A stretch of 64,000 nt of DNA from Oscillospiraceae bacterium (GTDB lineage Bacteria > Bacillota > Clostridia > Oscillospirales > Oscillospiraceae): the NCBI GenBank assembly GCA_902761055.1, contig CACWIS010000006.1, positions 1 to 64,000 of the forward strand. The letters run 5' to 3'. Positions within the stretch are counted from its first letter, which is position 1, and each line of letters starts with the position of its first letter. The position numbers and the translations under genes were made by a program. The notes under the pieces are model-generated. The model searched no databases, was not told the origin of the DNA, and saw only the letters and a program-made list of their open reading frames with translations. This document shows, piece after piece, positions 25,148-33,340 of this stretch.

Positions 25148-26404
25148 TTATTCCTTCACGATGACCGAGATGCCGTTGGGGATGTAGGTGACAGAGCGCT
25201 TGCCCATCGCGCGGGCCGTGTCCAGCGCCTCGTCCAGCGTCGCGGCGTAGCGCATCTTCATCTCTTCGACCATGTTTTTGAGCTCCGGCCGCGTGACGAA
25301 GATCACCGTGTGGTGCATCAGGATGCGCGCGAGGATCTGGCTCTCCCACTGGTCCGGCACGGTCCTGTCCTGCGGCGTCGCCATCTGCTCGGCGTAGAGC
25401 GCGGAGGGCGAGGCGCAGTCGCGCAGCGCGCGGTAGAAGCCCTCGCCGCCGTGGCCGTCGGCGCACTCGGCGCACAGCACGATCACGCCGCCCTCGACGC
25501 AGCTGGCCTCCGCGGCCGTCATGCTCTTGACGCACTGATAGAGGTTCTGGTCCAGCGGCGCGCCGCCGTTGGAGGTCACGACGATCTCCGCGGGCGCGGG
25601 CGCGACCTTGAAGTAGTCGAGCATATAGTCGCAGCCGCGGCGGTGCGCCGTGCGGAAGTTGCCCGCGAAGGCCGCGACGGTCTTCTTGTCCTCGTCGATG
25701 ACGACGTTGACGATGAAGGCCAGCTTCGCCATCCCGGCCGCGGCGAGCATATCCTCGTGGATCGGGTTGCCGTCGAGCACGCCGGTGCGGGCGAAAGGGC
25801 TGTCGATGAAGCGCGAGCAGTGATTGCCCAGCACCGTCACCTGATCGGCCACGCCCGGCAGAACGCTCTTGCGCCCGCCGGAGAAGCCCGCGAAGAAATG
25901 CGGCTCGATGAAGCCCTCGGCGAGCAGCAGTTCGGTCTCGACCGCGAGACGGTCGACGACGCAGGGCGCGCCGGAGGGCAGCGTCCCGATCTCGACGTTG
26001 GAAGCGGCGTCGCGGCAGTCGTGCACGACGACGCGGCACTGCGAGAGGATCTCCGCGCCGAGCTTGTCCTCGAGCTCCTTCGTGCTCGTCGGGCGGTGGA
26101 AGCCCGTCGCGACGAGCAGCGTGACCTCGATCTCCGGACTTCCCGCGCGCAGCTCGTCGAGCATCGGCGGGAGGATGTCCCGGCTCGGGACCGGGCGTGT
26201 GTGGTCGGAGACGATGATCACGCAATTTTTCTTCCCGCGCGCGAGCTCGCGCAGCGGCGGGCTGTCGATGGGCTCTGCGAGCGCGGCGCGCACGATCTCC
26301 CGACCGCCGCCCGCGGCTTTGAGCTCGCCGATGCGGGAGCGCAGCACGGGGGCCCCGCCCTCGTCGGCCTCGATAAAGGTCTTTCCGTACGGGATGCGGA
26401 TCAT
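25148..26404 (-). CDS. larA: LarA-type nickel-dependent (lactate) racemase family protein
   Basis: LarA interconverts D- and L-lactate using a nickel-pincer nucleotide. This 418-residue protein has the family motifs SDHTRPVPSR (66-75), ATGFHRP with His103, and EPHFFAGFSGGRKSVLPG with His169 and Lys179. These match, by constant offset, His108, His174 and Lys184 of the Lactiplantibacillus enzyme that hold the cofactor (from memory). It is the last gene after lactate dehydrogenase, EtfB and EtfA, which fits supply of the right lactate isomer. LarA homologues can racemise other 2-hydroxy acids, so the substrate is not fully certain. No larBCE cofactor genes lie in the window. Confidence 0.9.
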   Translation of the reverse strand: MIRIPYGKTFIEADEGGAPVLRSRIGELKAAGGGREIVRAALAEPIDSPPLRELARGKKNCVIIVSDHTRPVPSRDILPPMLDELRAGSPEIEVTLLVATGFHRPTSTKELEDKLGAEILSQCRVVVHDCRDAASNVEIGTLPSGAPCVVDRLAVETELLLAEGFIEPHFFAGFSGGRKSVLPGVADQVTVLGNHCSRFIDSPFARTGVLDGNPIHEDMLAAAGMAKLAFIVNVVIDEDKKTVAAFAGNFRTAHRRGCDYMLDYFKVAPAPAEIVVTSNGGAPLDQNLYQCVKSMTAAEASCVEGGVIVLCAECADGHGGEGFYRALRDCASPSALYAEQMATPQDRTVPDQWESQILARILMHHTVIFVTRPELKNMVEEMKMRYAATLDEALDTARAMGKRSVTYIPNGISVIVKE

Positions 26405-27406
26405 TTACGCCCTCGCTTTCAGCTGCGCGATCATCGCGTCGCAGACCTCGTCCATGTCGCCGACGATGCCGTAGGTGCAGTAGCCGAAGATCGCGGCCTC
26501 CGGATCGCGGTTGACCGCGACGATCGTGTCCGAGTCGGTGATGCCGGTCACGTGGTTGACCGCGCCGGACACGCCGAAGGCGAGATAGAGCTTCGGCTTG
26601 ACGACGACGCCGGACTGGCCGATGACCAGCTTGTAGGGCAGCACGCCGCGGTCGAAGACCGGGCGCGTGCAGCCGAGCTTGCCGCCCAGCAGCACGGCCA
26701 GCTCGCGGTAGCGCGGCAGCGCGTCCGCGCCCTTGAGACCGTTGCCGACGCAGACGATGACCTCCGCGTCCGCGATGTTGAGGCTCTCGTCGTACTCGTC
26801 CGCGCGGAAGGACAGCGCCCTCGTGCGGATCTTCTCGATCGGGAAGTCGAAGCGCTCCTCGATCGTCTCGCACCCGCGCGCGCCGCCCGGGACGTATTTG
26901 AAGGTGCCGGGCCGGATCGTGCCGACCTGCGGGCGCACGAAGGGCACCGTGATGACGGCCATCATCTTGCCGCCGACGGCGGGCTCGATGAATTCGATGT
27001 CGCCCGTCTTCGGGTCGTAGACGAGCTGCGTCGCGTCGGAGGTGCAGCCGGTCGGCAGACGGCAGGCGAAGCGCGGCGCGAAGTCGCGCCCGTCGATCGT
27101 CCCGCCGACGAGCACCGCCGAGGGCTTATACTTGCGGCACAGCTGCGTGAAAAGCTCGGTGTAGGCGTCGACGCTGAAGCGCTCGAGCCCCGCGCCGGAA
27201 ACGCGGATCAGCTTCTCCGCGCCGCACTCGAGGATCTTTTGCACTTCGCTCTCCGGCAGCTCGCCGACGAGCACGGCGGCGAGCTTCTCCCCCGCCGCGT
27301 CGCAGAGCTTGCGCGCCTCGCACAGCAGCTCGAGCGAGACCTTCCGGATCTCCGTGCCGTCGTGCTCGATATAGACCCACATATCCTTGTATTCGGCTTT
27401 GTTCAT
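26405..27406 (-). CDS. etfA: Electron transfer flavoprotein subunit alpha
   Basis: This is the FAD-binding alpha subunit of an Etf that accepts electrons from the linked dehydrogenase. It has 333 residues. The C-terminal FAD domain contains VIGQSGVVVKPKLYLAFGVSGAVNH and IVAVNRDPEAAIF, both typical. The N-terminus begins directly with the EtfA fold (DMWVYIEHDGTEIRKVSLELL). No ferredoxin-like Cys cluster precedes it, unlike some electron-confurcating lactate dehydrogenase Etfs. It is contiguous with larA (no gap) and 13 nt after etfB. Confidence 0.95.
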   Translation of the reverse strand: MNKAEYKDMWVYIEHDGTEIRKVSLELLCEARKLCDAAGEKLAAVLVGELPESEVQKILECGAEKLIRVSGAGLERFSVDAYTELFTQLCRKYKPSAVLVGGTIDGRDFAPRFACRLPTGCTSDATQLVYDPKTGDIEFIEPAVGGKMMAVITVPFVRPQVGTIRPGTFKYVPGGARGCETIEERFDFPIEKIRTRALSFRADEYDESLNIADAEVIVCVGNGLKGADALPRYRELAVLLGGKLGCTRPVFDRGVLPYKLVIGQSGVVVKPKLYLAFGVSGAVNHVTGITDSDTIVAVNRDPEAAIFGYCTYGIVGDMDEVCDAMIAQLKARA

Positions 27407-27419
27407 CTCGCCACCCCCT

Positions 27420-28214
27420 TCACAGCTTGTCCGCGATGCGGCCGAGCAGCGCCTCGACGTCCTTCGCGGCGCTGCCGGTGCGGATCATCTCGCCGCCGGC
27501 GCCCTTCTCGGGCGGATAGGTGCGCGGCACCTTCGTCGGGGAGCCGGGATCGCCGATCTGCGCGGGGTCGAGCCCCGGGATCGTTGCGGAGTTGTAGCGC
27601 AGGATCTCGGCGCGGCGCGAGGCCTTCCAGCTCTTGAGGTTCGGGATGCGGGGACGGTAATTCGCCTTCTCCACGGTCATCAGGCAGGGCATGAGGGCCT
27701 GCGCCGTCTCCACGCCGCCGGCGAGCTCGCGCTCGGCCGTGACGGTTTTGTCCTCCTCGTCGATCTCCGGCAGCGAGAGCACGGAGCTGAGCTGGCTCGC
27801 GTCGAAGCGCTCGGCCAGCTGGCTGGCCATCTGGCCCGTCGCGCCGTCGAGCGACTCCTTGCCGCAGAAGATCAGGTCGAATTCGCCCAGCAGCCTGGCC
27901 GCCGTGACGATCACGTAGCTCGTCGCCAGCGTGTCGGCGTTGGCAAAGGCGCGGTCGGAGAGCAGCACGGCCCGGTCCGCCCCGGCGGCGAGGCATTCGC
28001 GCAGCGCCTCCTCGGCCTGGTCGGGGCCCATCGTGATGACGGTCACGGTCCCGCCGACCCGCTCCTTCACGCGCACGGCCGCCTCCAGCGCGTTGGCGTC
28101 CAGCGGGTTGAGGATCGCGGGCACGCCCTTGCGGATCAGGCTGCCGGTCACCGGATCGATCTTGACGAGATTGACGTCCGGCACCTGCTTGACGCAGACG
28201 AGAATGTTAAGCAT
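27420..28214 (-). CDS. etfB: Electron transfer flavoprotein subunit beta
   Basis: The beta subunit (264 residues) pairs with EtfA. It starts MLNILVCVKQVPDVNLVKID, the standard EtfB opening, and contains LNPLDANALEAAVRVKE, TVITMGPDQAEEAL, and the FCGKESLDGATGQMASQLAE signature. The ATG at 28214 lies inside the end of the dehydrogenase gene (8-nt overlap), so translation is coupled. The combination of EtfB, EtfA and an FAD-linked lactate dehydrogenase is known from the Acetobacterium lct operon, where it drives lactate oxidation by electron confurcation. Confidence 0.95.
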   Translation of the reverse strand: MLNILVCVKQVPDVNLVKIDPVTGSLIRKGVPAILNPLDANALEAAVRVKERVGGTVTVITMGPDQAEEALRECLAAGADRAVLLSDRAFANADTLATSYVIVTAARLLGEFDLIFCGKESLDGATGQMASQLAERFDASQLSSVLSLPEIDEEDKTVTAERELAGGVETAQALMPCLMTVEKANYRPRIPNLKSWKASRRAEILRYNSATIPGLDPAQIGDPGSPTKVPRTYPPEKGAGGEMIRTGSAAKDVEALLGRIADKL

Positions 28215-29652
28215 CTGCGGCACCTCCTTCCGCGTCGTGGCAGACCTTGCCGGGGTTGAGCAGCCCCTTCGGGTCAAAGACCTTCTTGATCGCGCCCATG
28301 AGGCCGTAGGCCGTGTCGCCCACGGACTCGCGCAGATATTCCTTCTTCGCGTGGCCGATCGAGTGCTCGCCGGAGACCTGGCCCTCGAACTCGGTGCACT
28401 TGGCGTAGCAGGCGTCCATCAGCTTTTTGACGCGGCGCTTGAACTCGTCCTCCTCCAGGTCGTTCGAGCAGCAGTAGATGTGCAGGTTGCCGTCGCCCGC
28501 GTGGCCGAAGGAGCGTACGTACACACCCTGCTCGACGGCCTCGTCGTGTGTGTAGACGAGGAATTCCGCGATGCGGTCCACCGGAACGACGACGTCCATC
28601 TCGTCGAGCAGCTTCGTCTCGGCCTCGATGACCGTGAGGAAGGCGCTGCGCGCGCTCCAGACGTCCTTTTTCAAGCCGTCCGTCCACACGACGAGCGTGT
28701 CGTAGGCGCCGGTCTGTTCGGCCACCTCGCCGAGGCGGTCCATTTTCCCCTCGAGCTCGCTCTCGCTGTCGCCGACGAGCGTGACGAGGATGTAGGCTCC
28801 GGCCTCTTTGCCGTCCACGACGGTCGGGAACACGGCGTTGCCCGTGAAGGCCGCCGAGGAATCGACGATGTCGCGCTCCATGAACTCGATGGACTGGGGG
28901 TCGAGGTTCGCCAGCTTGATCGCAGGGACCGAGGCGATCGCCGTGGCGATGTCCCGGAAGGGCAGGATCAAACTGACGTCCATGCGCGGCTTGGGCACGA
29001 GCTTCAGGGTCAGCTCCGTGATGACGCCGAGCGTGCCCTCCGAGCCGATCATCAGATGCAGCAGGCTGTAGCCCGAGCTGGTCTTGCACACGGTCTTGCC
29101 GAGCTTCATCACCGTGCCGTCCGGCAGCACGACCGTCATCGCCAGGACGTAGTCGCGCGTCACGCCGTATTTCACGGCGCGCATGCCGCCGGCGTTGGTC
29201 GACACGTTGCCGCCGACCGTCGCGGTCTTCTCGCCCGGGTCGGGCGGGTACATCAGCCCGTGGGCGAGCGCGTCGGCCGCGAGATCGCACAGACGCACGC
29301 CGGGCTGCGTGTGTACGACGAGGTTTTTCATGTCGTACGAGAGGATCCTGTTCATGCGCATCGTGCTCACGACGACGCCGCCCGCGATCGGCACGCAGCC
29401 GCCGACGAGGCCGGTGCCCGCGCCGCGCACGGTGACGGGAACGTCGGCTTCATAGCAGCGCTTCAAAATCGCCGAGACCTCCTCGGTGCTCTCGACGAGG
29501 CAGACCGCCTCGGGCAGACGGCGCCCGTAGATCGGCATTTCGTCATGGGAATACTCCTCGCGCACCGCCTCGCCGAGCTGGAAGCGCCCCTCGCCGACGA
29601 TGGCGCGCAGCTCCTCGGCCAGGGCCGGCGTGAGCTTTTTGTAATGAGCCAT
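28207..29652 (-). CDS. lctD: FAD-linked D-lactate dehydrogenase / glycolate-oxidase-D family
   Basis: A 481-residue FAD_binding_4 plus FAD-oxidase C-terminal enzyme that oxidises a 2-hydroxy acid, most likely lactate, to the oxo acid and passes electrons to the adjacent Etf. Motifs include VTVRGAGTGLVGGCVP, the FAD-contacting PDPGEKTATVGGNVSTNAGG, and SFGHAGDGNLHIY and SGEHSIGHAKKEYL near the C-terminus. It is the first gene of the lctD-etfB-etfA-larA operon, behind a recognisable promoter. Glycolate or another 2-hydroxy acid remains possible, but the racemase in the operon favours lactate. Confidence 0.92.
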   Translation of the reverse strand: MAHYKKLTPALAEELRAIVGEGRFQLGEAVREEYSHDEMPIYGRRLPEAVCLVESTEEVSAILKRCYEADVPVTVRGAGTGLVGGCVPIAGGVVVSTMRMNRILSYDMKNLVVHTQPGVRLCDLAADALAHGLMYPPDPGEKTATVGGNVSTNAGGMRAVKYGVTRDYVLAMTVVLPDGTVMKLGKTVCKTSSGYSLLHLMIGSEGTLGVITELTLKLVPKPRMDVSLILPFRDIATAIASVPAIKLANLDPQSIEFMERDIVDSSAAFTGNAVFPTVVDGKEAGAYILVTLVGDSESELEGKMDRLGEVAEQTGAYDTLVVWTDGLKKDVWSARSAFLTVIEAETKLLDEMDVVVPVDRIAEFLVYTHDEAVEQGVYVRSFGHAGDGNLHIYCCSNDLEEDEFKRRVKKLMDACYAKCTEFEGQVSGEHSIGHAKKEYLRESVGDTAYGLMGAIKKVFDPKGLLNPGKVCHDAEGGAADA

Positions 29653-29698
29653 AGGCTCCCTCCTTTATACAGAAATACAGCGGTTTTTCGATAGATCC

Positions 29699-29728
29699 AG
29701 TATAGCATCGGCCCGGTGAGCCGCGCAA
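29699..29728 (-). promoter_or_regulatory. Promoter of the lactate dehydrogenase/Etf operon
   Basis: On the minus strand, TTGCGC (29728-29723), an 18-nt spacer and TATACT (29704-29699). Confidence 0.7.
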
Positions 29729-29751
29729 CTGTCATTTGCTTCTCATTCGCA

Positions 29752-29791
29752 AAAACAGAGCCGCAGACCTTGCGGTCCGCAGCTCTGTTTT
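29752..29791 (-). terminator. Terminator of the membrane/flavin-reductase cluster
   Basis: Arms AAAACAGAG and CTCTGTTTT (29752-29760, 29783-29791) enclose an imperfect GC-rich inner stem; on the minus strand it ends in a T run. Confidence 0.75.
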
Positions 29792-29801
29792 CGTTCGTCG
29801 G

Positions 29802-30416
29802 TCAGCTGAAGCTTGCTTCGCGCGCGCCGGCCTTGTGCAGCGTCGCCACGCCGGCGAGCAGCAGGATCTGGCCGAGCGTGTTGACGCCCTGCTCGACCCA
29901 GTTCATCGCCGCGGAATTGCCCTCGCGCGAGGCGAGATAGCCCATGGCCATGTAGCACAGGAAGGTGAGGACGAAGACGACGATCAGGCCCTTCTTCTTC
30001 ATCTTCACGGCCACGACGCTCAGCGCCGCGCACATCGCCCCGAGGCCGAGCACCATCATCGCGATGAACACGAAGGTCCCCGTGAAGACGGGCGGCGCGG
30101 CCGCGAGCATCACCTGCTTTTTCGCGCAGAGCATCAGCACGAGGCCGAAGCCCGTGAGCAGCAGCCCGATGGACTGCACCGGCAGGAACATCATGTTGAG
30201 CACCTGGAAGTCGCACACGCCCATCGCGTAGAGCAGCTTCCACGTCGCCTTGAGGAAGCCGGCGAGAAAGGCGTTGACGCAGCCCGCGGCGAGGCAGGCG
30301 AAGGCGTACTTGGGCATCTTGTTGTAGTAGTCGCGCTGCATCAGCACGGCGGCGACTGCGAAGAGGATCACCGGGACGTAGTCCGCCAGCGCCATGGGAA
30401 CGGAAAACTCGTACAT
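29802..30416 (-). CDS. Polytopic membrane protein of unknown function
   Basis: A 204-residue integral membrane protein with about six predicted helices (for example VPVILFAVAAVLM, YAFACLAAGCVNAFLAGF, SIGLLLTGFGLVLMLC, VFTGTFVFIAMMVLG and LIVVFVLTFLCYMAM). It has short loops and no recognised transport or catalytic motif. It ends the three-gene cluster that also encodes a flavin-reductase-like protein and a second membrane protein. I do not recognise the family; a redox-linked membrane subunit is only a possibility from context. Confidence 0.78.
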   Translation of the reverse strand: MYEFSVPMALADYVPVILFAVAAVLMQRDYYNKMPKYAFACLAAGCVNAFLAGFLKATWKLLYAMGVCDFQVLNMMFLPVQSIGLLLTGFGLVLMLCAKKQVMLAAAPPVFTGTFVFIAMMVLGLGAMCAALSVVAVKMKKKGLIVVFVLTFLCYMAMGYLASREGNSAAMNWVEQGVNTLGQILLLAGVATLHKAGAREASFS

Positions 30417-30457
30417 GGTTTTTCTCTCCCTTTCTGTCTTTCTTCGGCGCCGGACGA

Positions 30458-31396
30458 TCAGCCCTTGCCCTTCTCCTTGGCGCGCTTGTCGTTGATGATC
30501 TTCATCTCGGCGGCCGTGACCTCCGTGACGCCGTGCTCCTTGGCCCAGGCGACGCAGCCCTTGAGCACCGTCGGCAGGAAGATGCGCGGGACGTTGAGCA
30601 GCATCTCGAGCGCGTCGTCGGTGAAGTGGACGTCGGGGTCGGTGCGGTCGGCCGCGTAACGGACGGACGAGAGCGTGGCGTTGCGGATCGGCAGCAGCTC
30701 CGGCACGAGACGCGGGGTCTTGGCGAACCAGAAGTTCTTGCTGTCGCGGTAGCCGTGGCAGATCAGCACGTTCGGCCAGAGCCTGCCCTTGACGCCGTTG
30801 ATGATGTTGTCGTAGAACTTGGGCTTCATCAGCACCTTGTCGATGCGCAGGATGAAGTGCGCGCCGTACTGGCTGGTGATGCCGTTGAAGTTTTTATAGG
30901 GGGGCGGATAGCAGCCGTCCTCGAGCTTGCGGCCGATGTCCTCGTCGGCGTTCTCCAGCTCGCTGACCCAGGTGCACTCGAAGACCTGATAGGCCTCGGC
31001 GACGACCTTCGGACGCGGCGTGGAGGGGTCGGCGGCGATGCACAGGCCGTCCTCGAGCGTGAAGCCAAAGTTCTTCATTTTCTCCGCCGGCGTGTCGCCG
31101 GGCCAGCCCTGGGCGACGATCTTCTTGTGATAGCCGCGGCCCTCGGGCATGAAGTTGATGGCGACCTGCCTGCGGCCGGCGAGGAGGTGCTGCGCCGTGT
31201 TCGAGGAGTTGCGCGCCTCGAGGATCATGGCGTAGTAGCCCTTGCCCGCGATGTAGTACGGGAAGCACAGGGAATAGGAGCCCACGGAGGTGCTGCCGTC
31301 CTCGGCGAGGGTCGAGAGCATGACGGTAGGCATGGGGATGTAGGAGCTGGTCTGGTAGAAGTTGTCGACGATGCGGAGGTCTTTGAAGCTGCTCAT
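30458..31396 (-). CDS. Flavin-reductase-like protein with C-terminal PCP_red-like helical domain
   Basis: A 312-residue protein. The N-terminal two-thirds read as an FMN-binding split-barrel flavin-reductase domain: MPTVMLSTLAEDGSTSVGSYS, then ILEARNSSNTAQHLLAGRRQVAINF and HFILRIDKVL. The last 60 residues (from FTDDALEMLLNVPRIF) form a helical unit that resembles the small C-terminal domain of light-independent protochlorophyllide reductase subunit B (PCP_red); this match is by eye only. Between two membrane-protein genes on the same strand, it probably works with them. The substrate is unknown. Confidence 0.8.
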   Translation of the reverse strand: MSSFKDLRIVDNFYQTSSYIPMPTVMLSTLAEDGSTSVGSYSLCFPYYIAGKGYYAMILEARNSSNTAQHLLAGRRQVAINFMPEGRGYHKKIVAQGWPGDTPAEKMKNFGFTLEDGLCIAADPSTPRPKVVAEAYQVFECTWVSELENADEDIGRKLEDGCYPPPYKNFNGITSQYGAHFILRIDKVLMKPKFYDNIINGVKGRLWPNVLICHGYRDSKNFWFAKTPRLVPELLPIRNATLSSVRYAADRTDPDVHFTDDALEMLLNVPRIFLPTVLKGCVAWAKEHGVTEVTAAEMKIINDKRAKEKGKG

Positions 31397-31426
31397 GTCG
31401 TTGGTTTCCTTTCTTGTCGATGTATG

Positions 31427-32098
31427 TCAGTTTTCCTTTTGCTTTGCGTAAACGAGGAAGAAGAGCGCCATGCAAACTTCTCCGAACATGCTGATGAAGA
31501 AGATCAGATCGAAGTTGCCCGTCGCGGGGCCGAGCGCGGAAAAGGCAAACATCAGAAAGCCCGCGAGGAACAGCGCCGGGGTCTTCTGTCTGATCCACAC
31601 AACGACGCCCGCGGCGATCAGCGGGACGACCGTTCCGTAGGACAGAACGCCGCTGACGGCCTTCGCCCAGCCGGGCGTGCCCTCGCCGGAGGTGCAGCGC
31701 AGGATGCCGGCGACCTGCTGCACGCTCAGCTCCGTGGCGAAGCCCTCGGCGACGCCGAGGACGATCAGCACGCCGGTGAAGACCCAGACGACCGTCTTCC
31801 AGGTCCTGTTGAAGTCCAGCGCGTAAGCACAGATCGGAAAGAGCAGCGGGATCAGCGCGCCGTGGAACACGAAGCGCAGACGGCTGAGCAGCAGAAAGGC
31901 CGGGCCCTCCTTCATCACGCCGCCGAGCGCGAGGATCAGCGCGTCGTAGAACAGGCCGAAGGCCACCAGCGCCGTCAGCAGATGCAGCGGCTTTTTGCCC
32001 TTGCCGCAGCCGCGCAGGGCGAGGATCACGAACAGGCACTCCAGCGCCGCGATGACCCATACGGCGGCGGGGCAGATCTTCAGCAGGAACTCTCTCAA
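31427..32098 (-). CDS. Seven-helix membrane protein of unknown function
   Basis: A 223-residue membrane protein with about seven predicted helices, starting from TTG (reading MREFLLKICPAAVWVI) behind a clear AGGAGGAGAAGG Shine-Dalgarno. Helices include VWVIAALECLFVILAL, LLTALVAFGLFYDALILALG, TVVWVFTGVLIVLGVAEG and LFLAGFLMFAFSALG. No family was recognised. It is the first gene of the cluster with the flavin-reductase-like protein and shares its general design with the 204-residue membrane protein at the end of the cluster. Confidence 0.77.
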   Translation of the reverse strand: MREFLLKICPAAVWVIAALECLFVILALRGCGKGKKPLHLLTALVAFGLFYDALILALGGVMKEGPAFLLLSRLRFVFHGALIPLLFPICAYALDFNRTWKTVVWVFTGVLIVLGVAEGFATELSVQQVAGILRCTSGEGTPGWAKAVSGVLSYGTVVPLIAAGVVVWIRQKTPALFLAGFLMFAFSALGPATGNFDLIFFISMFGEVCMALFFLVYAKQKEN

Positions 32099-32152
32099 AT
32101 CCTTCTCCTCCTTGTATGCTTCGGTCCTGTTTTATTGTCTTTCGATATGGTG

Positions 32153-32182
32153 ATTATACCCCTCCCGCGGGGGCCTTGTCAA
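32153..32182 (-). promoter_or_regulatory. Promoter of the membrane/flavin-reductase cluster
   Basis: On the minus strand, a consensus TTGACA (32182-32177), an 18-nt spacer and TATAAT (32158-32153); the divergent aldo/keto reductase promoter starts 13 nt away. Confidence 0.87.
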
Positions 32183-32194
32183 TCGCGGCGGGGC

Positions 32195-32224
32195 TTTACA
32201 GGCGGCCCTGGCCTTTGCTATAAT
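32195..32224 (+). promoter_or_regulatory. Promoter of the aldo/keto reductase gene
   Basis: TTTACA (32195-32200), an 18-nt spacer and TATAAT (32219-32224). Confidence 0.8.
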
Positions 32225-32249
32225 AAAGAAAAAAACGGGAGGAAGAAAC

Positions 32250-33278
32250 ATGAAGACGATCCCCCTCGGCTCGACCGGGCTCACGGTCACCAAGACCGCG
32301 ATGGGCTGTCTGCCGCTGCAGCGCTGCGACAGGGACTACGCCGTGGAGCTGCTGCGGCGGGCCTATGACGGCGGCATCCGCTATTTCGACACCGCCAACG
32401 CCTACACCGACAGCGAGGAGAAGATCGGCCTCGCGCTCGCGGACGTGCGCGATTCGATCGTGCTGTCGACCAAGAGCCAGGCGCGCGACCGCGACGGCGT
32501 GCTCGCGCACATCGAGAACAGCCTGAAAATGCTGCGCACCGACCACGTCGACCTCTTCCAGTTCCACAACGTCCCGGAGGTCCCCGACCCGGACGACCCC
32601 GCGGGCGCCTACGCCGGCGCGCTCGAGGCGAAGCGCCGCGGCTGGATCGACCACATCGGCGTGACGACGCACCGCGTCGGCGTGGCCGAGGACTGCATCG
32701 CCTCCGGCAATTTCGAGACGCTGCAGTTTCCCTTCAGCTATATCTCCAGCGAGCGCGACCTCGCCCTGGCGGACAAGTGCAGGGCCGCCGGCATGGGCTA
32801 TATCGCGATGAAGGGCCTCGCGGGCGGCCTGCTGACCGACGCGCGCGCCTGCCACGCCTTCATGAAGCAGTATGACAACGTCGTGCCGATCTGGGGCATC
32901 CAGAAGCTGGAGGAGCTCGAGGAGTGGCTGGCCGTGGCCGAGGAGGACCCGGACCTGGACGAGACGCTCGCCGCGCGCATCCGCGCCGACCGTCAGGAGC
33001 TCGCGGGCAGCTTCTGCCGCAGCTGCGGCTACTGTATGCCCTGCCCCATGGGCATCGAGATCCGCAACTGCGCGCGCATGGACCGGCTGCTGCGCCGCTC
33101 GCCCTGGCAGCAGTACATGACGCCCCAGTGGCAGGCAAAGATGAACAGGATCGAGGACTGCATCGGCTGCCGGCAGTGCGCGAGCCGCTGTCCCTACGGG
33201 CTCGACACGCCGAACCTGCTCAAGTACATGCTCAGGGACTACCGCGAATTCTACGAGGCGCACAAGGACCAGCTCTGA
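32250..33278 (+). CDS. Aldo/keto reductase with C-terminal [4Fe-4S] domain
   Basis: A 342-residue soluble oxidoreductase. The N-terminal TIM-barrel has AKR features: LGSTGLTVTKTAMGCLPLQ, the catalytic Asp and Tyr in YFDTANAYTDSEEKIG, Lys in LSTKSQA and His in LFQFHNV. The C-terminal 90 residues add a ferredoxin-like domain with FCRSCGYCMPCPMGI and DCIGCRQCASRCPYG, giving two Cys clusters. This Fe-S AKR type is common in anaerobes; the physiological substrate is unknown. It is monocistronic and divergent from the flavin-reductase cluster. Confidence 0.92.
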   Translation: MKTIPLGSTGLTVTKTAMGCLPLQRCDRDYAVELLRRAYDGGIRYFDTANAYTDSEEKIGLALADVRDSIVLSTKSQARDRDGVLAHIENSLKMLRTDHVDLFQFHNVPEVPDPDDPAGAYAGALEAKRRGWIDHIGVTTHRVGVAEDCIASGNFETLQFPFSYISSERDLALADKCRAAGMGYIAMKGLAGGLLTDARACHAFMKQYDNVVPIWGIQKLEELEEWLAVAEEDPDLDETLAARIRADRQELAGSFCRSCGYCMPCPMGIEIRNCARMDRLLRRSPWQQYMTPQWQAKMNRIEDCIGCRQCASRCPYGLDTPNLLKYMLRDYREFYEAHKDQL

Positions 33279-33287
33279 AGCGCACAG

Positions 33288-33333
33288 AACGGAAAGAGGC
33301 TGTGAAACCATCGTTTCACAGCCTCTTTCCGTT
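33288..33333. terminator. Bidirectional intrinsic terminator
   Basis: A perfect stem of about 21 bp (33288-33308 with 33313-33333) with a CATC loop and a T run, separating the convergent aldo/keto reductase and carbonic anhydrase genes. Confidence 0.95.
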
Positions 33334-33340
33334 TTTTCTC

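Noticed and set aside
25100..27637. Very long plus-strand open frame opposite larA and etfA
   Set aside because: Antisense shadow of two clearly identified genes with family motifs; composition is Arg/Ala/Leu-rich and has no domain.
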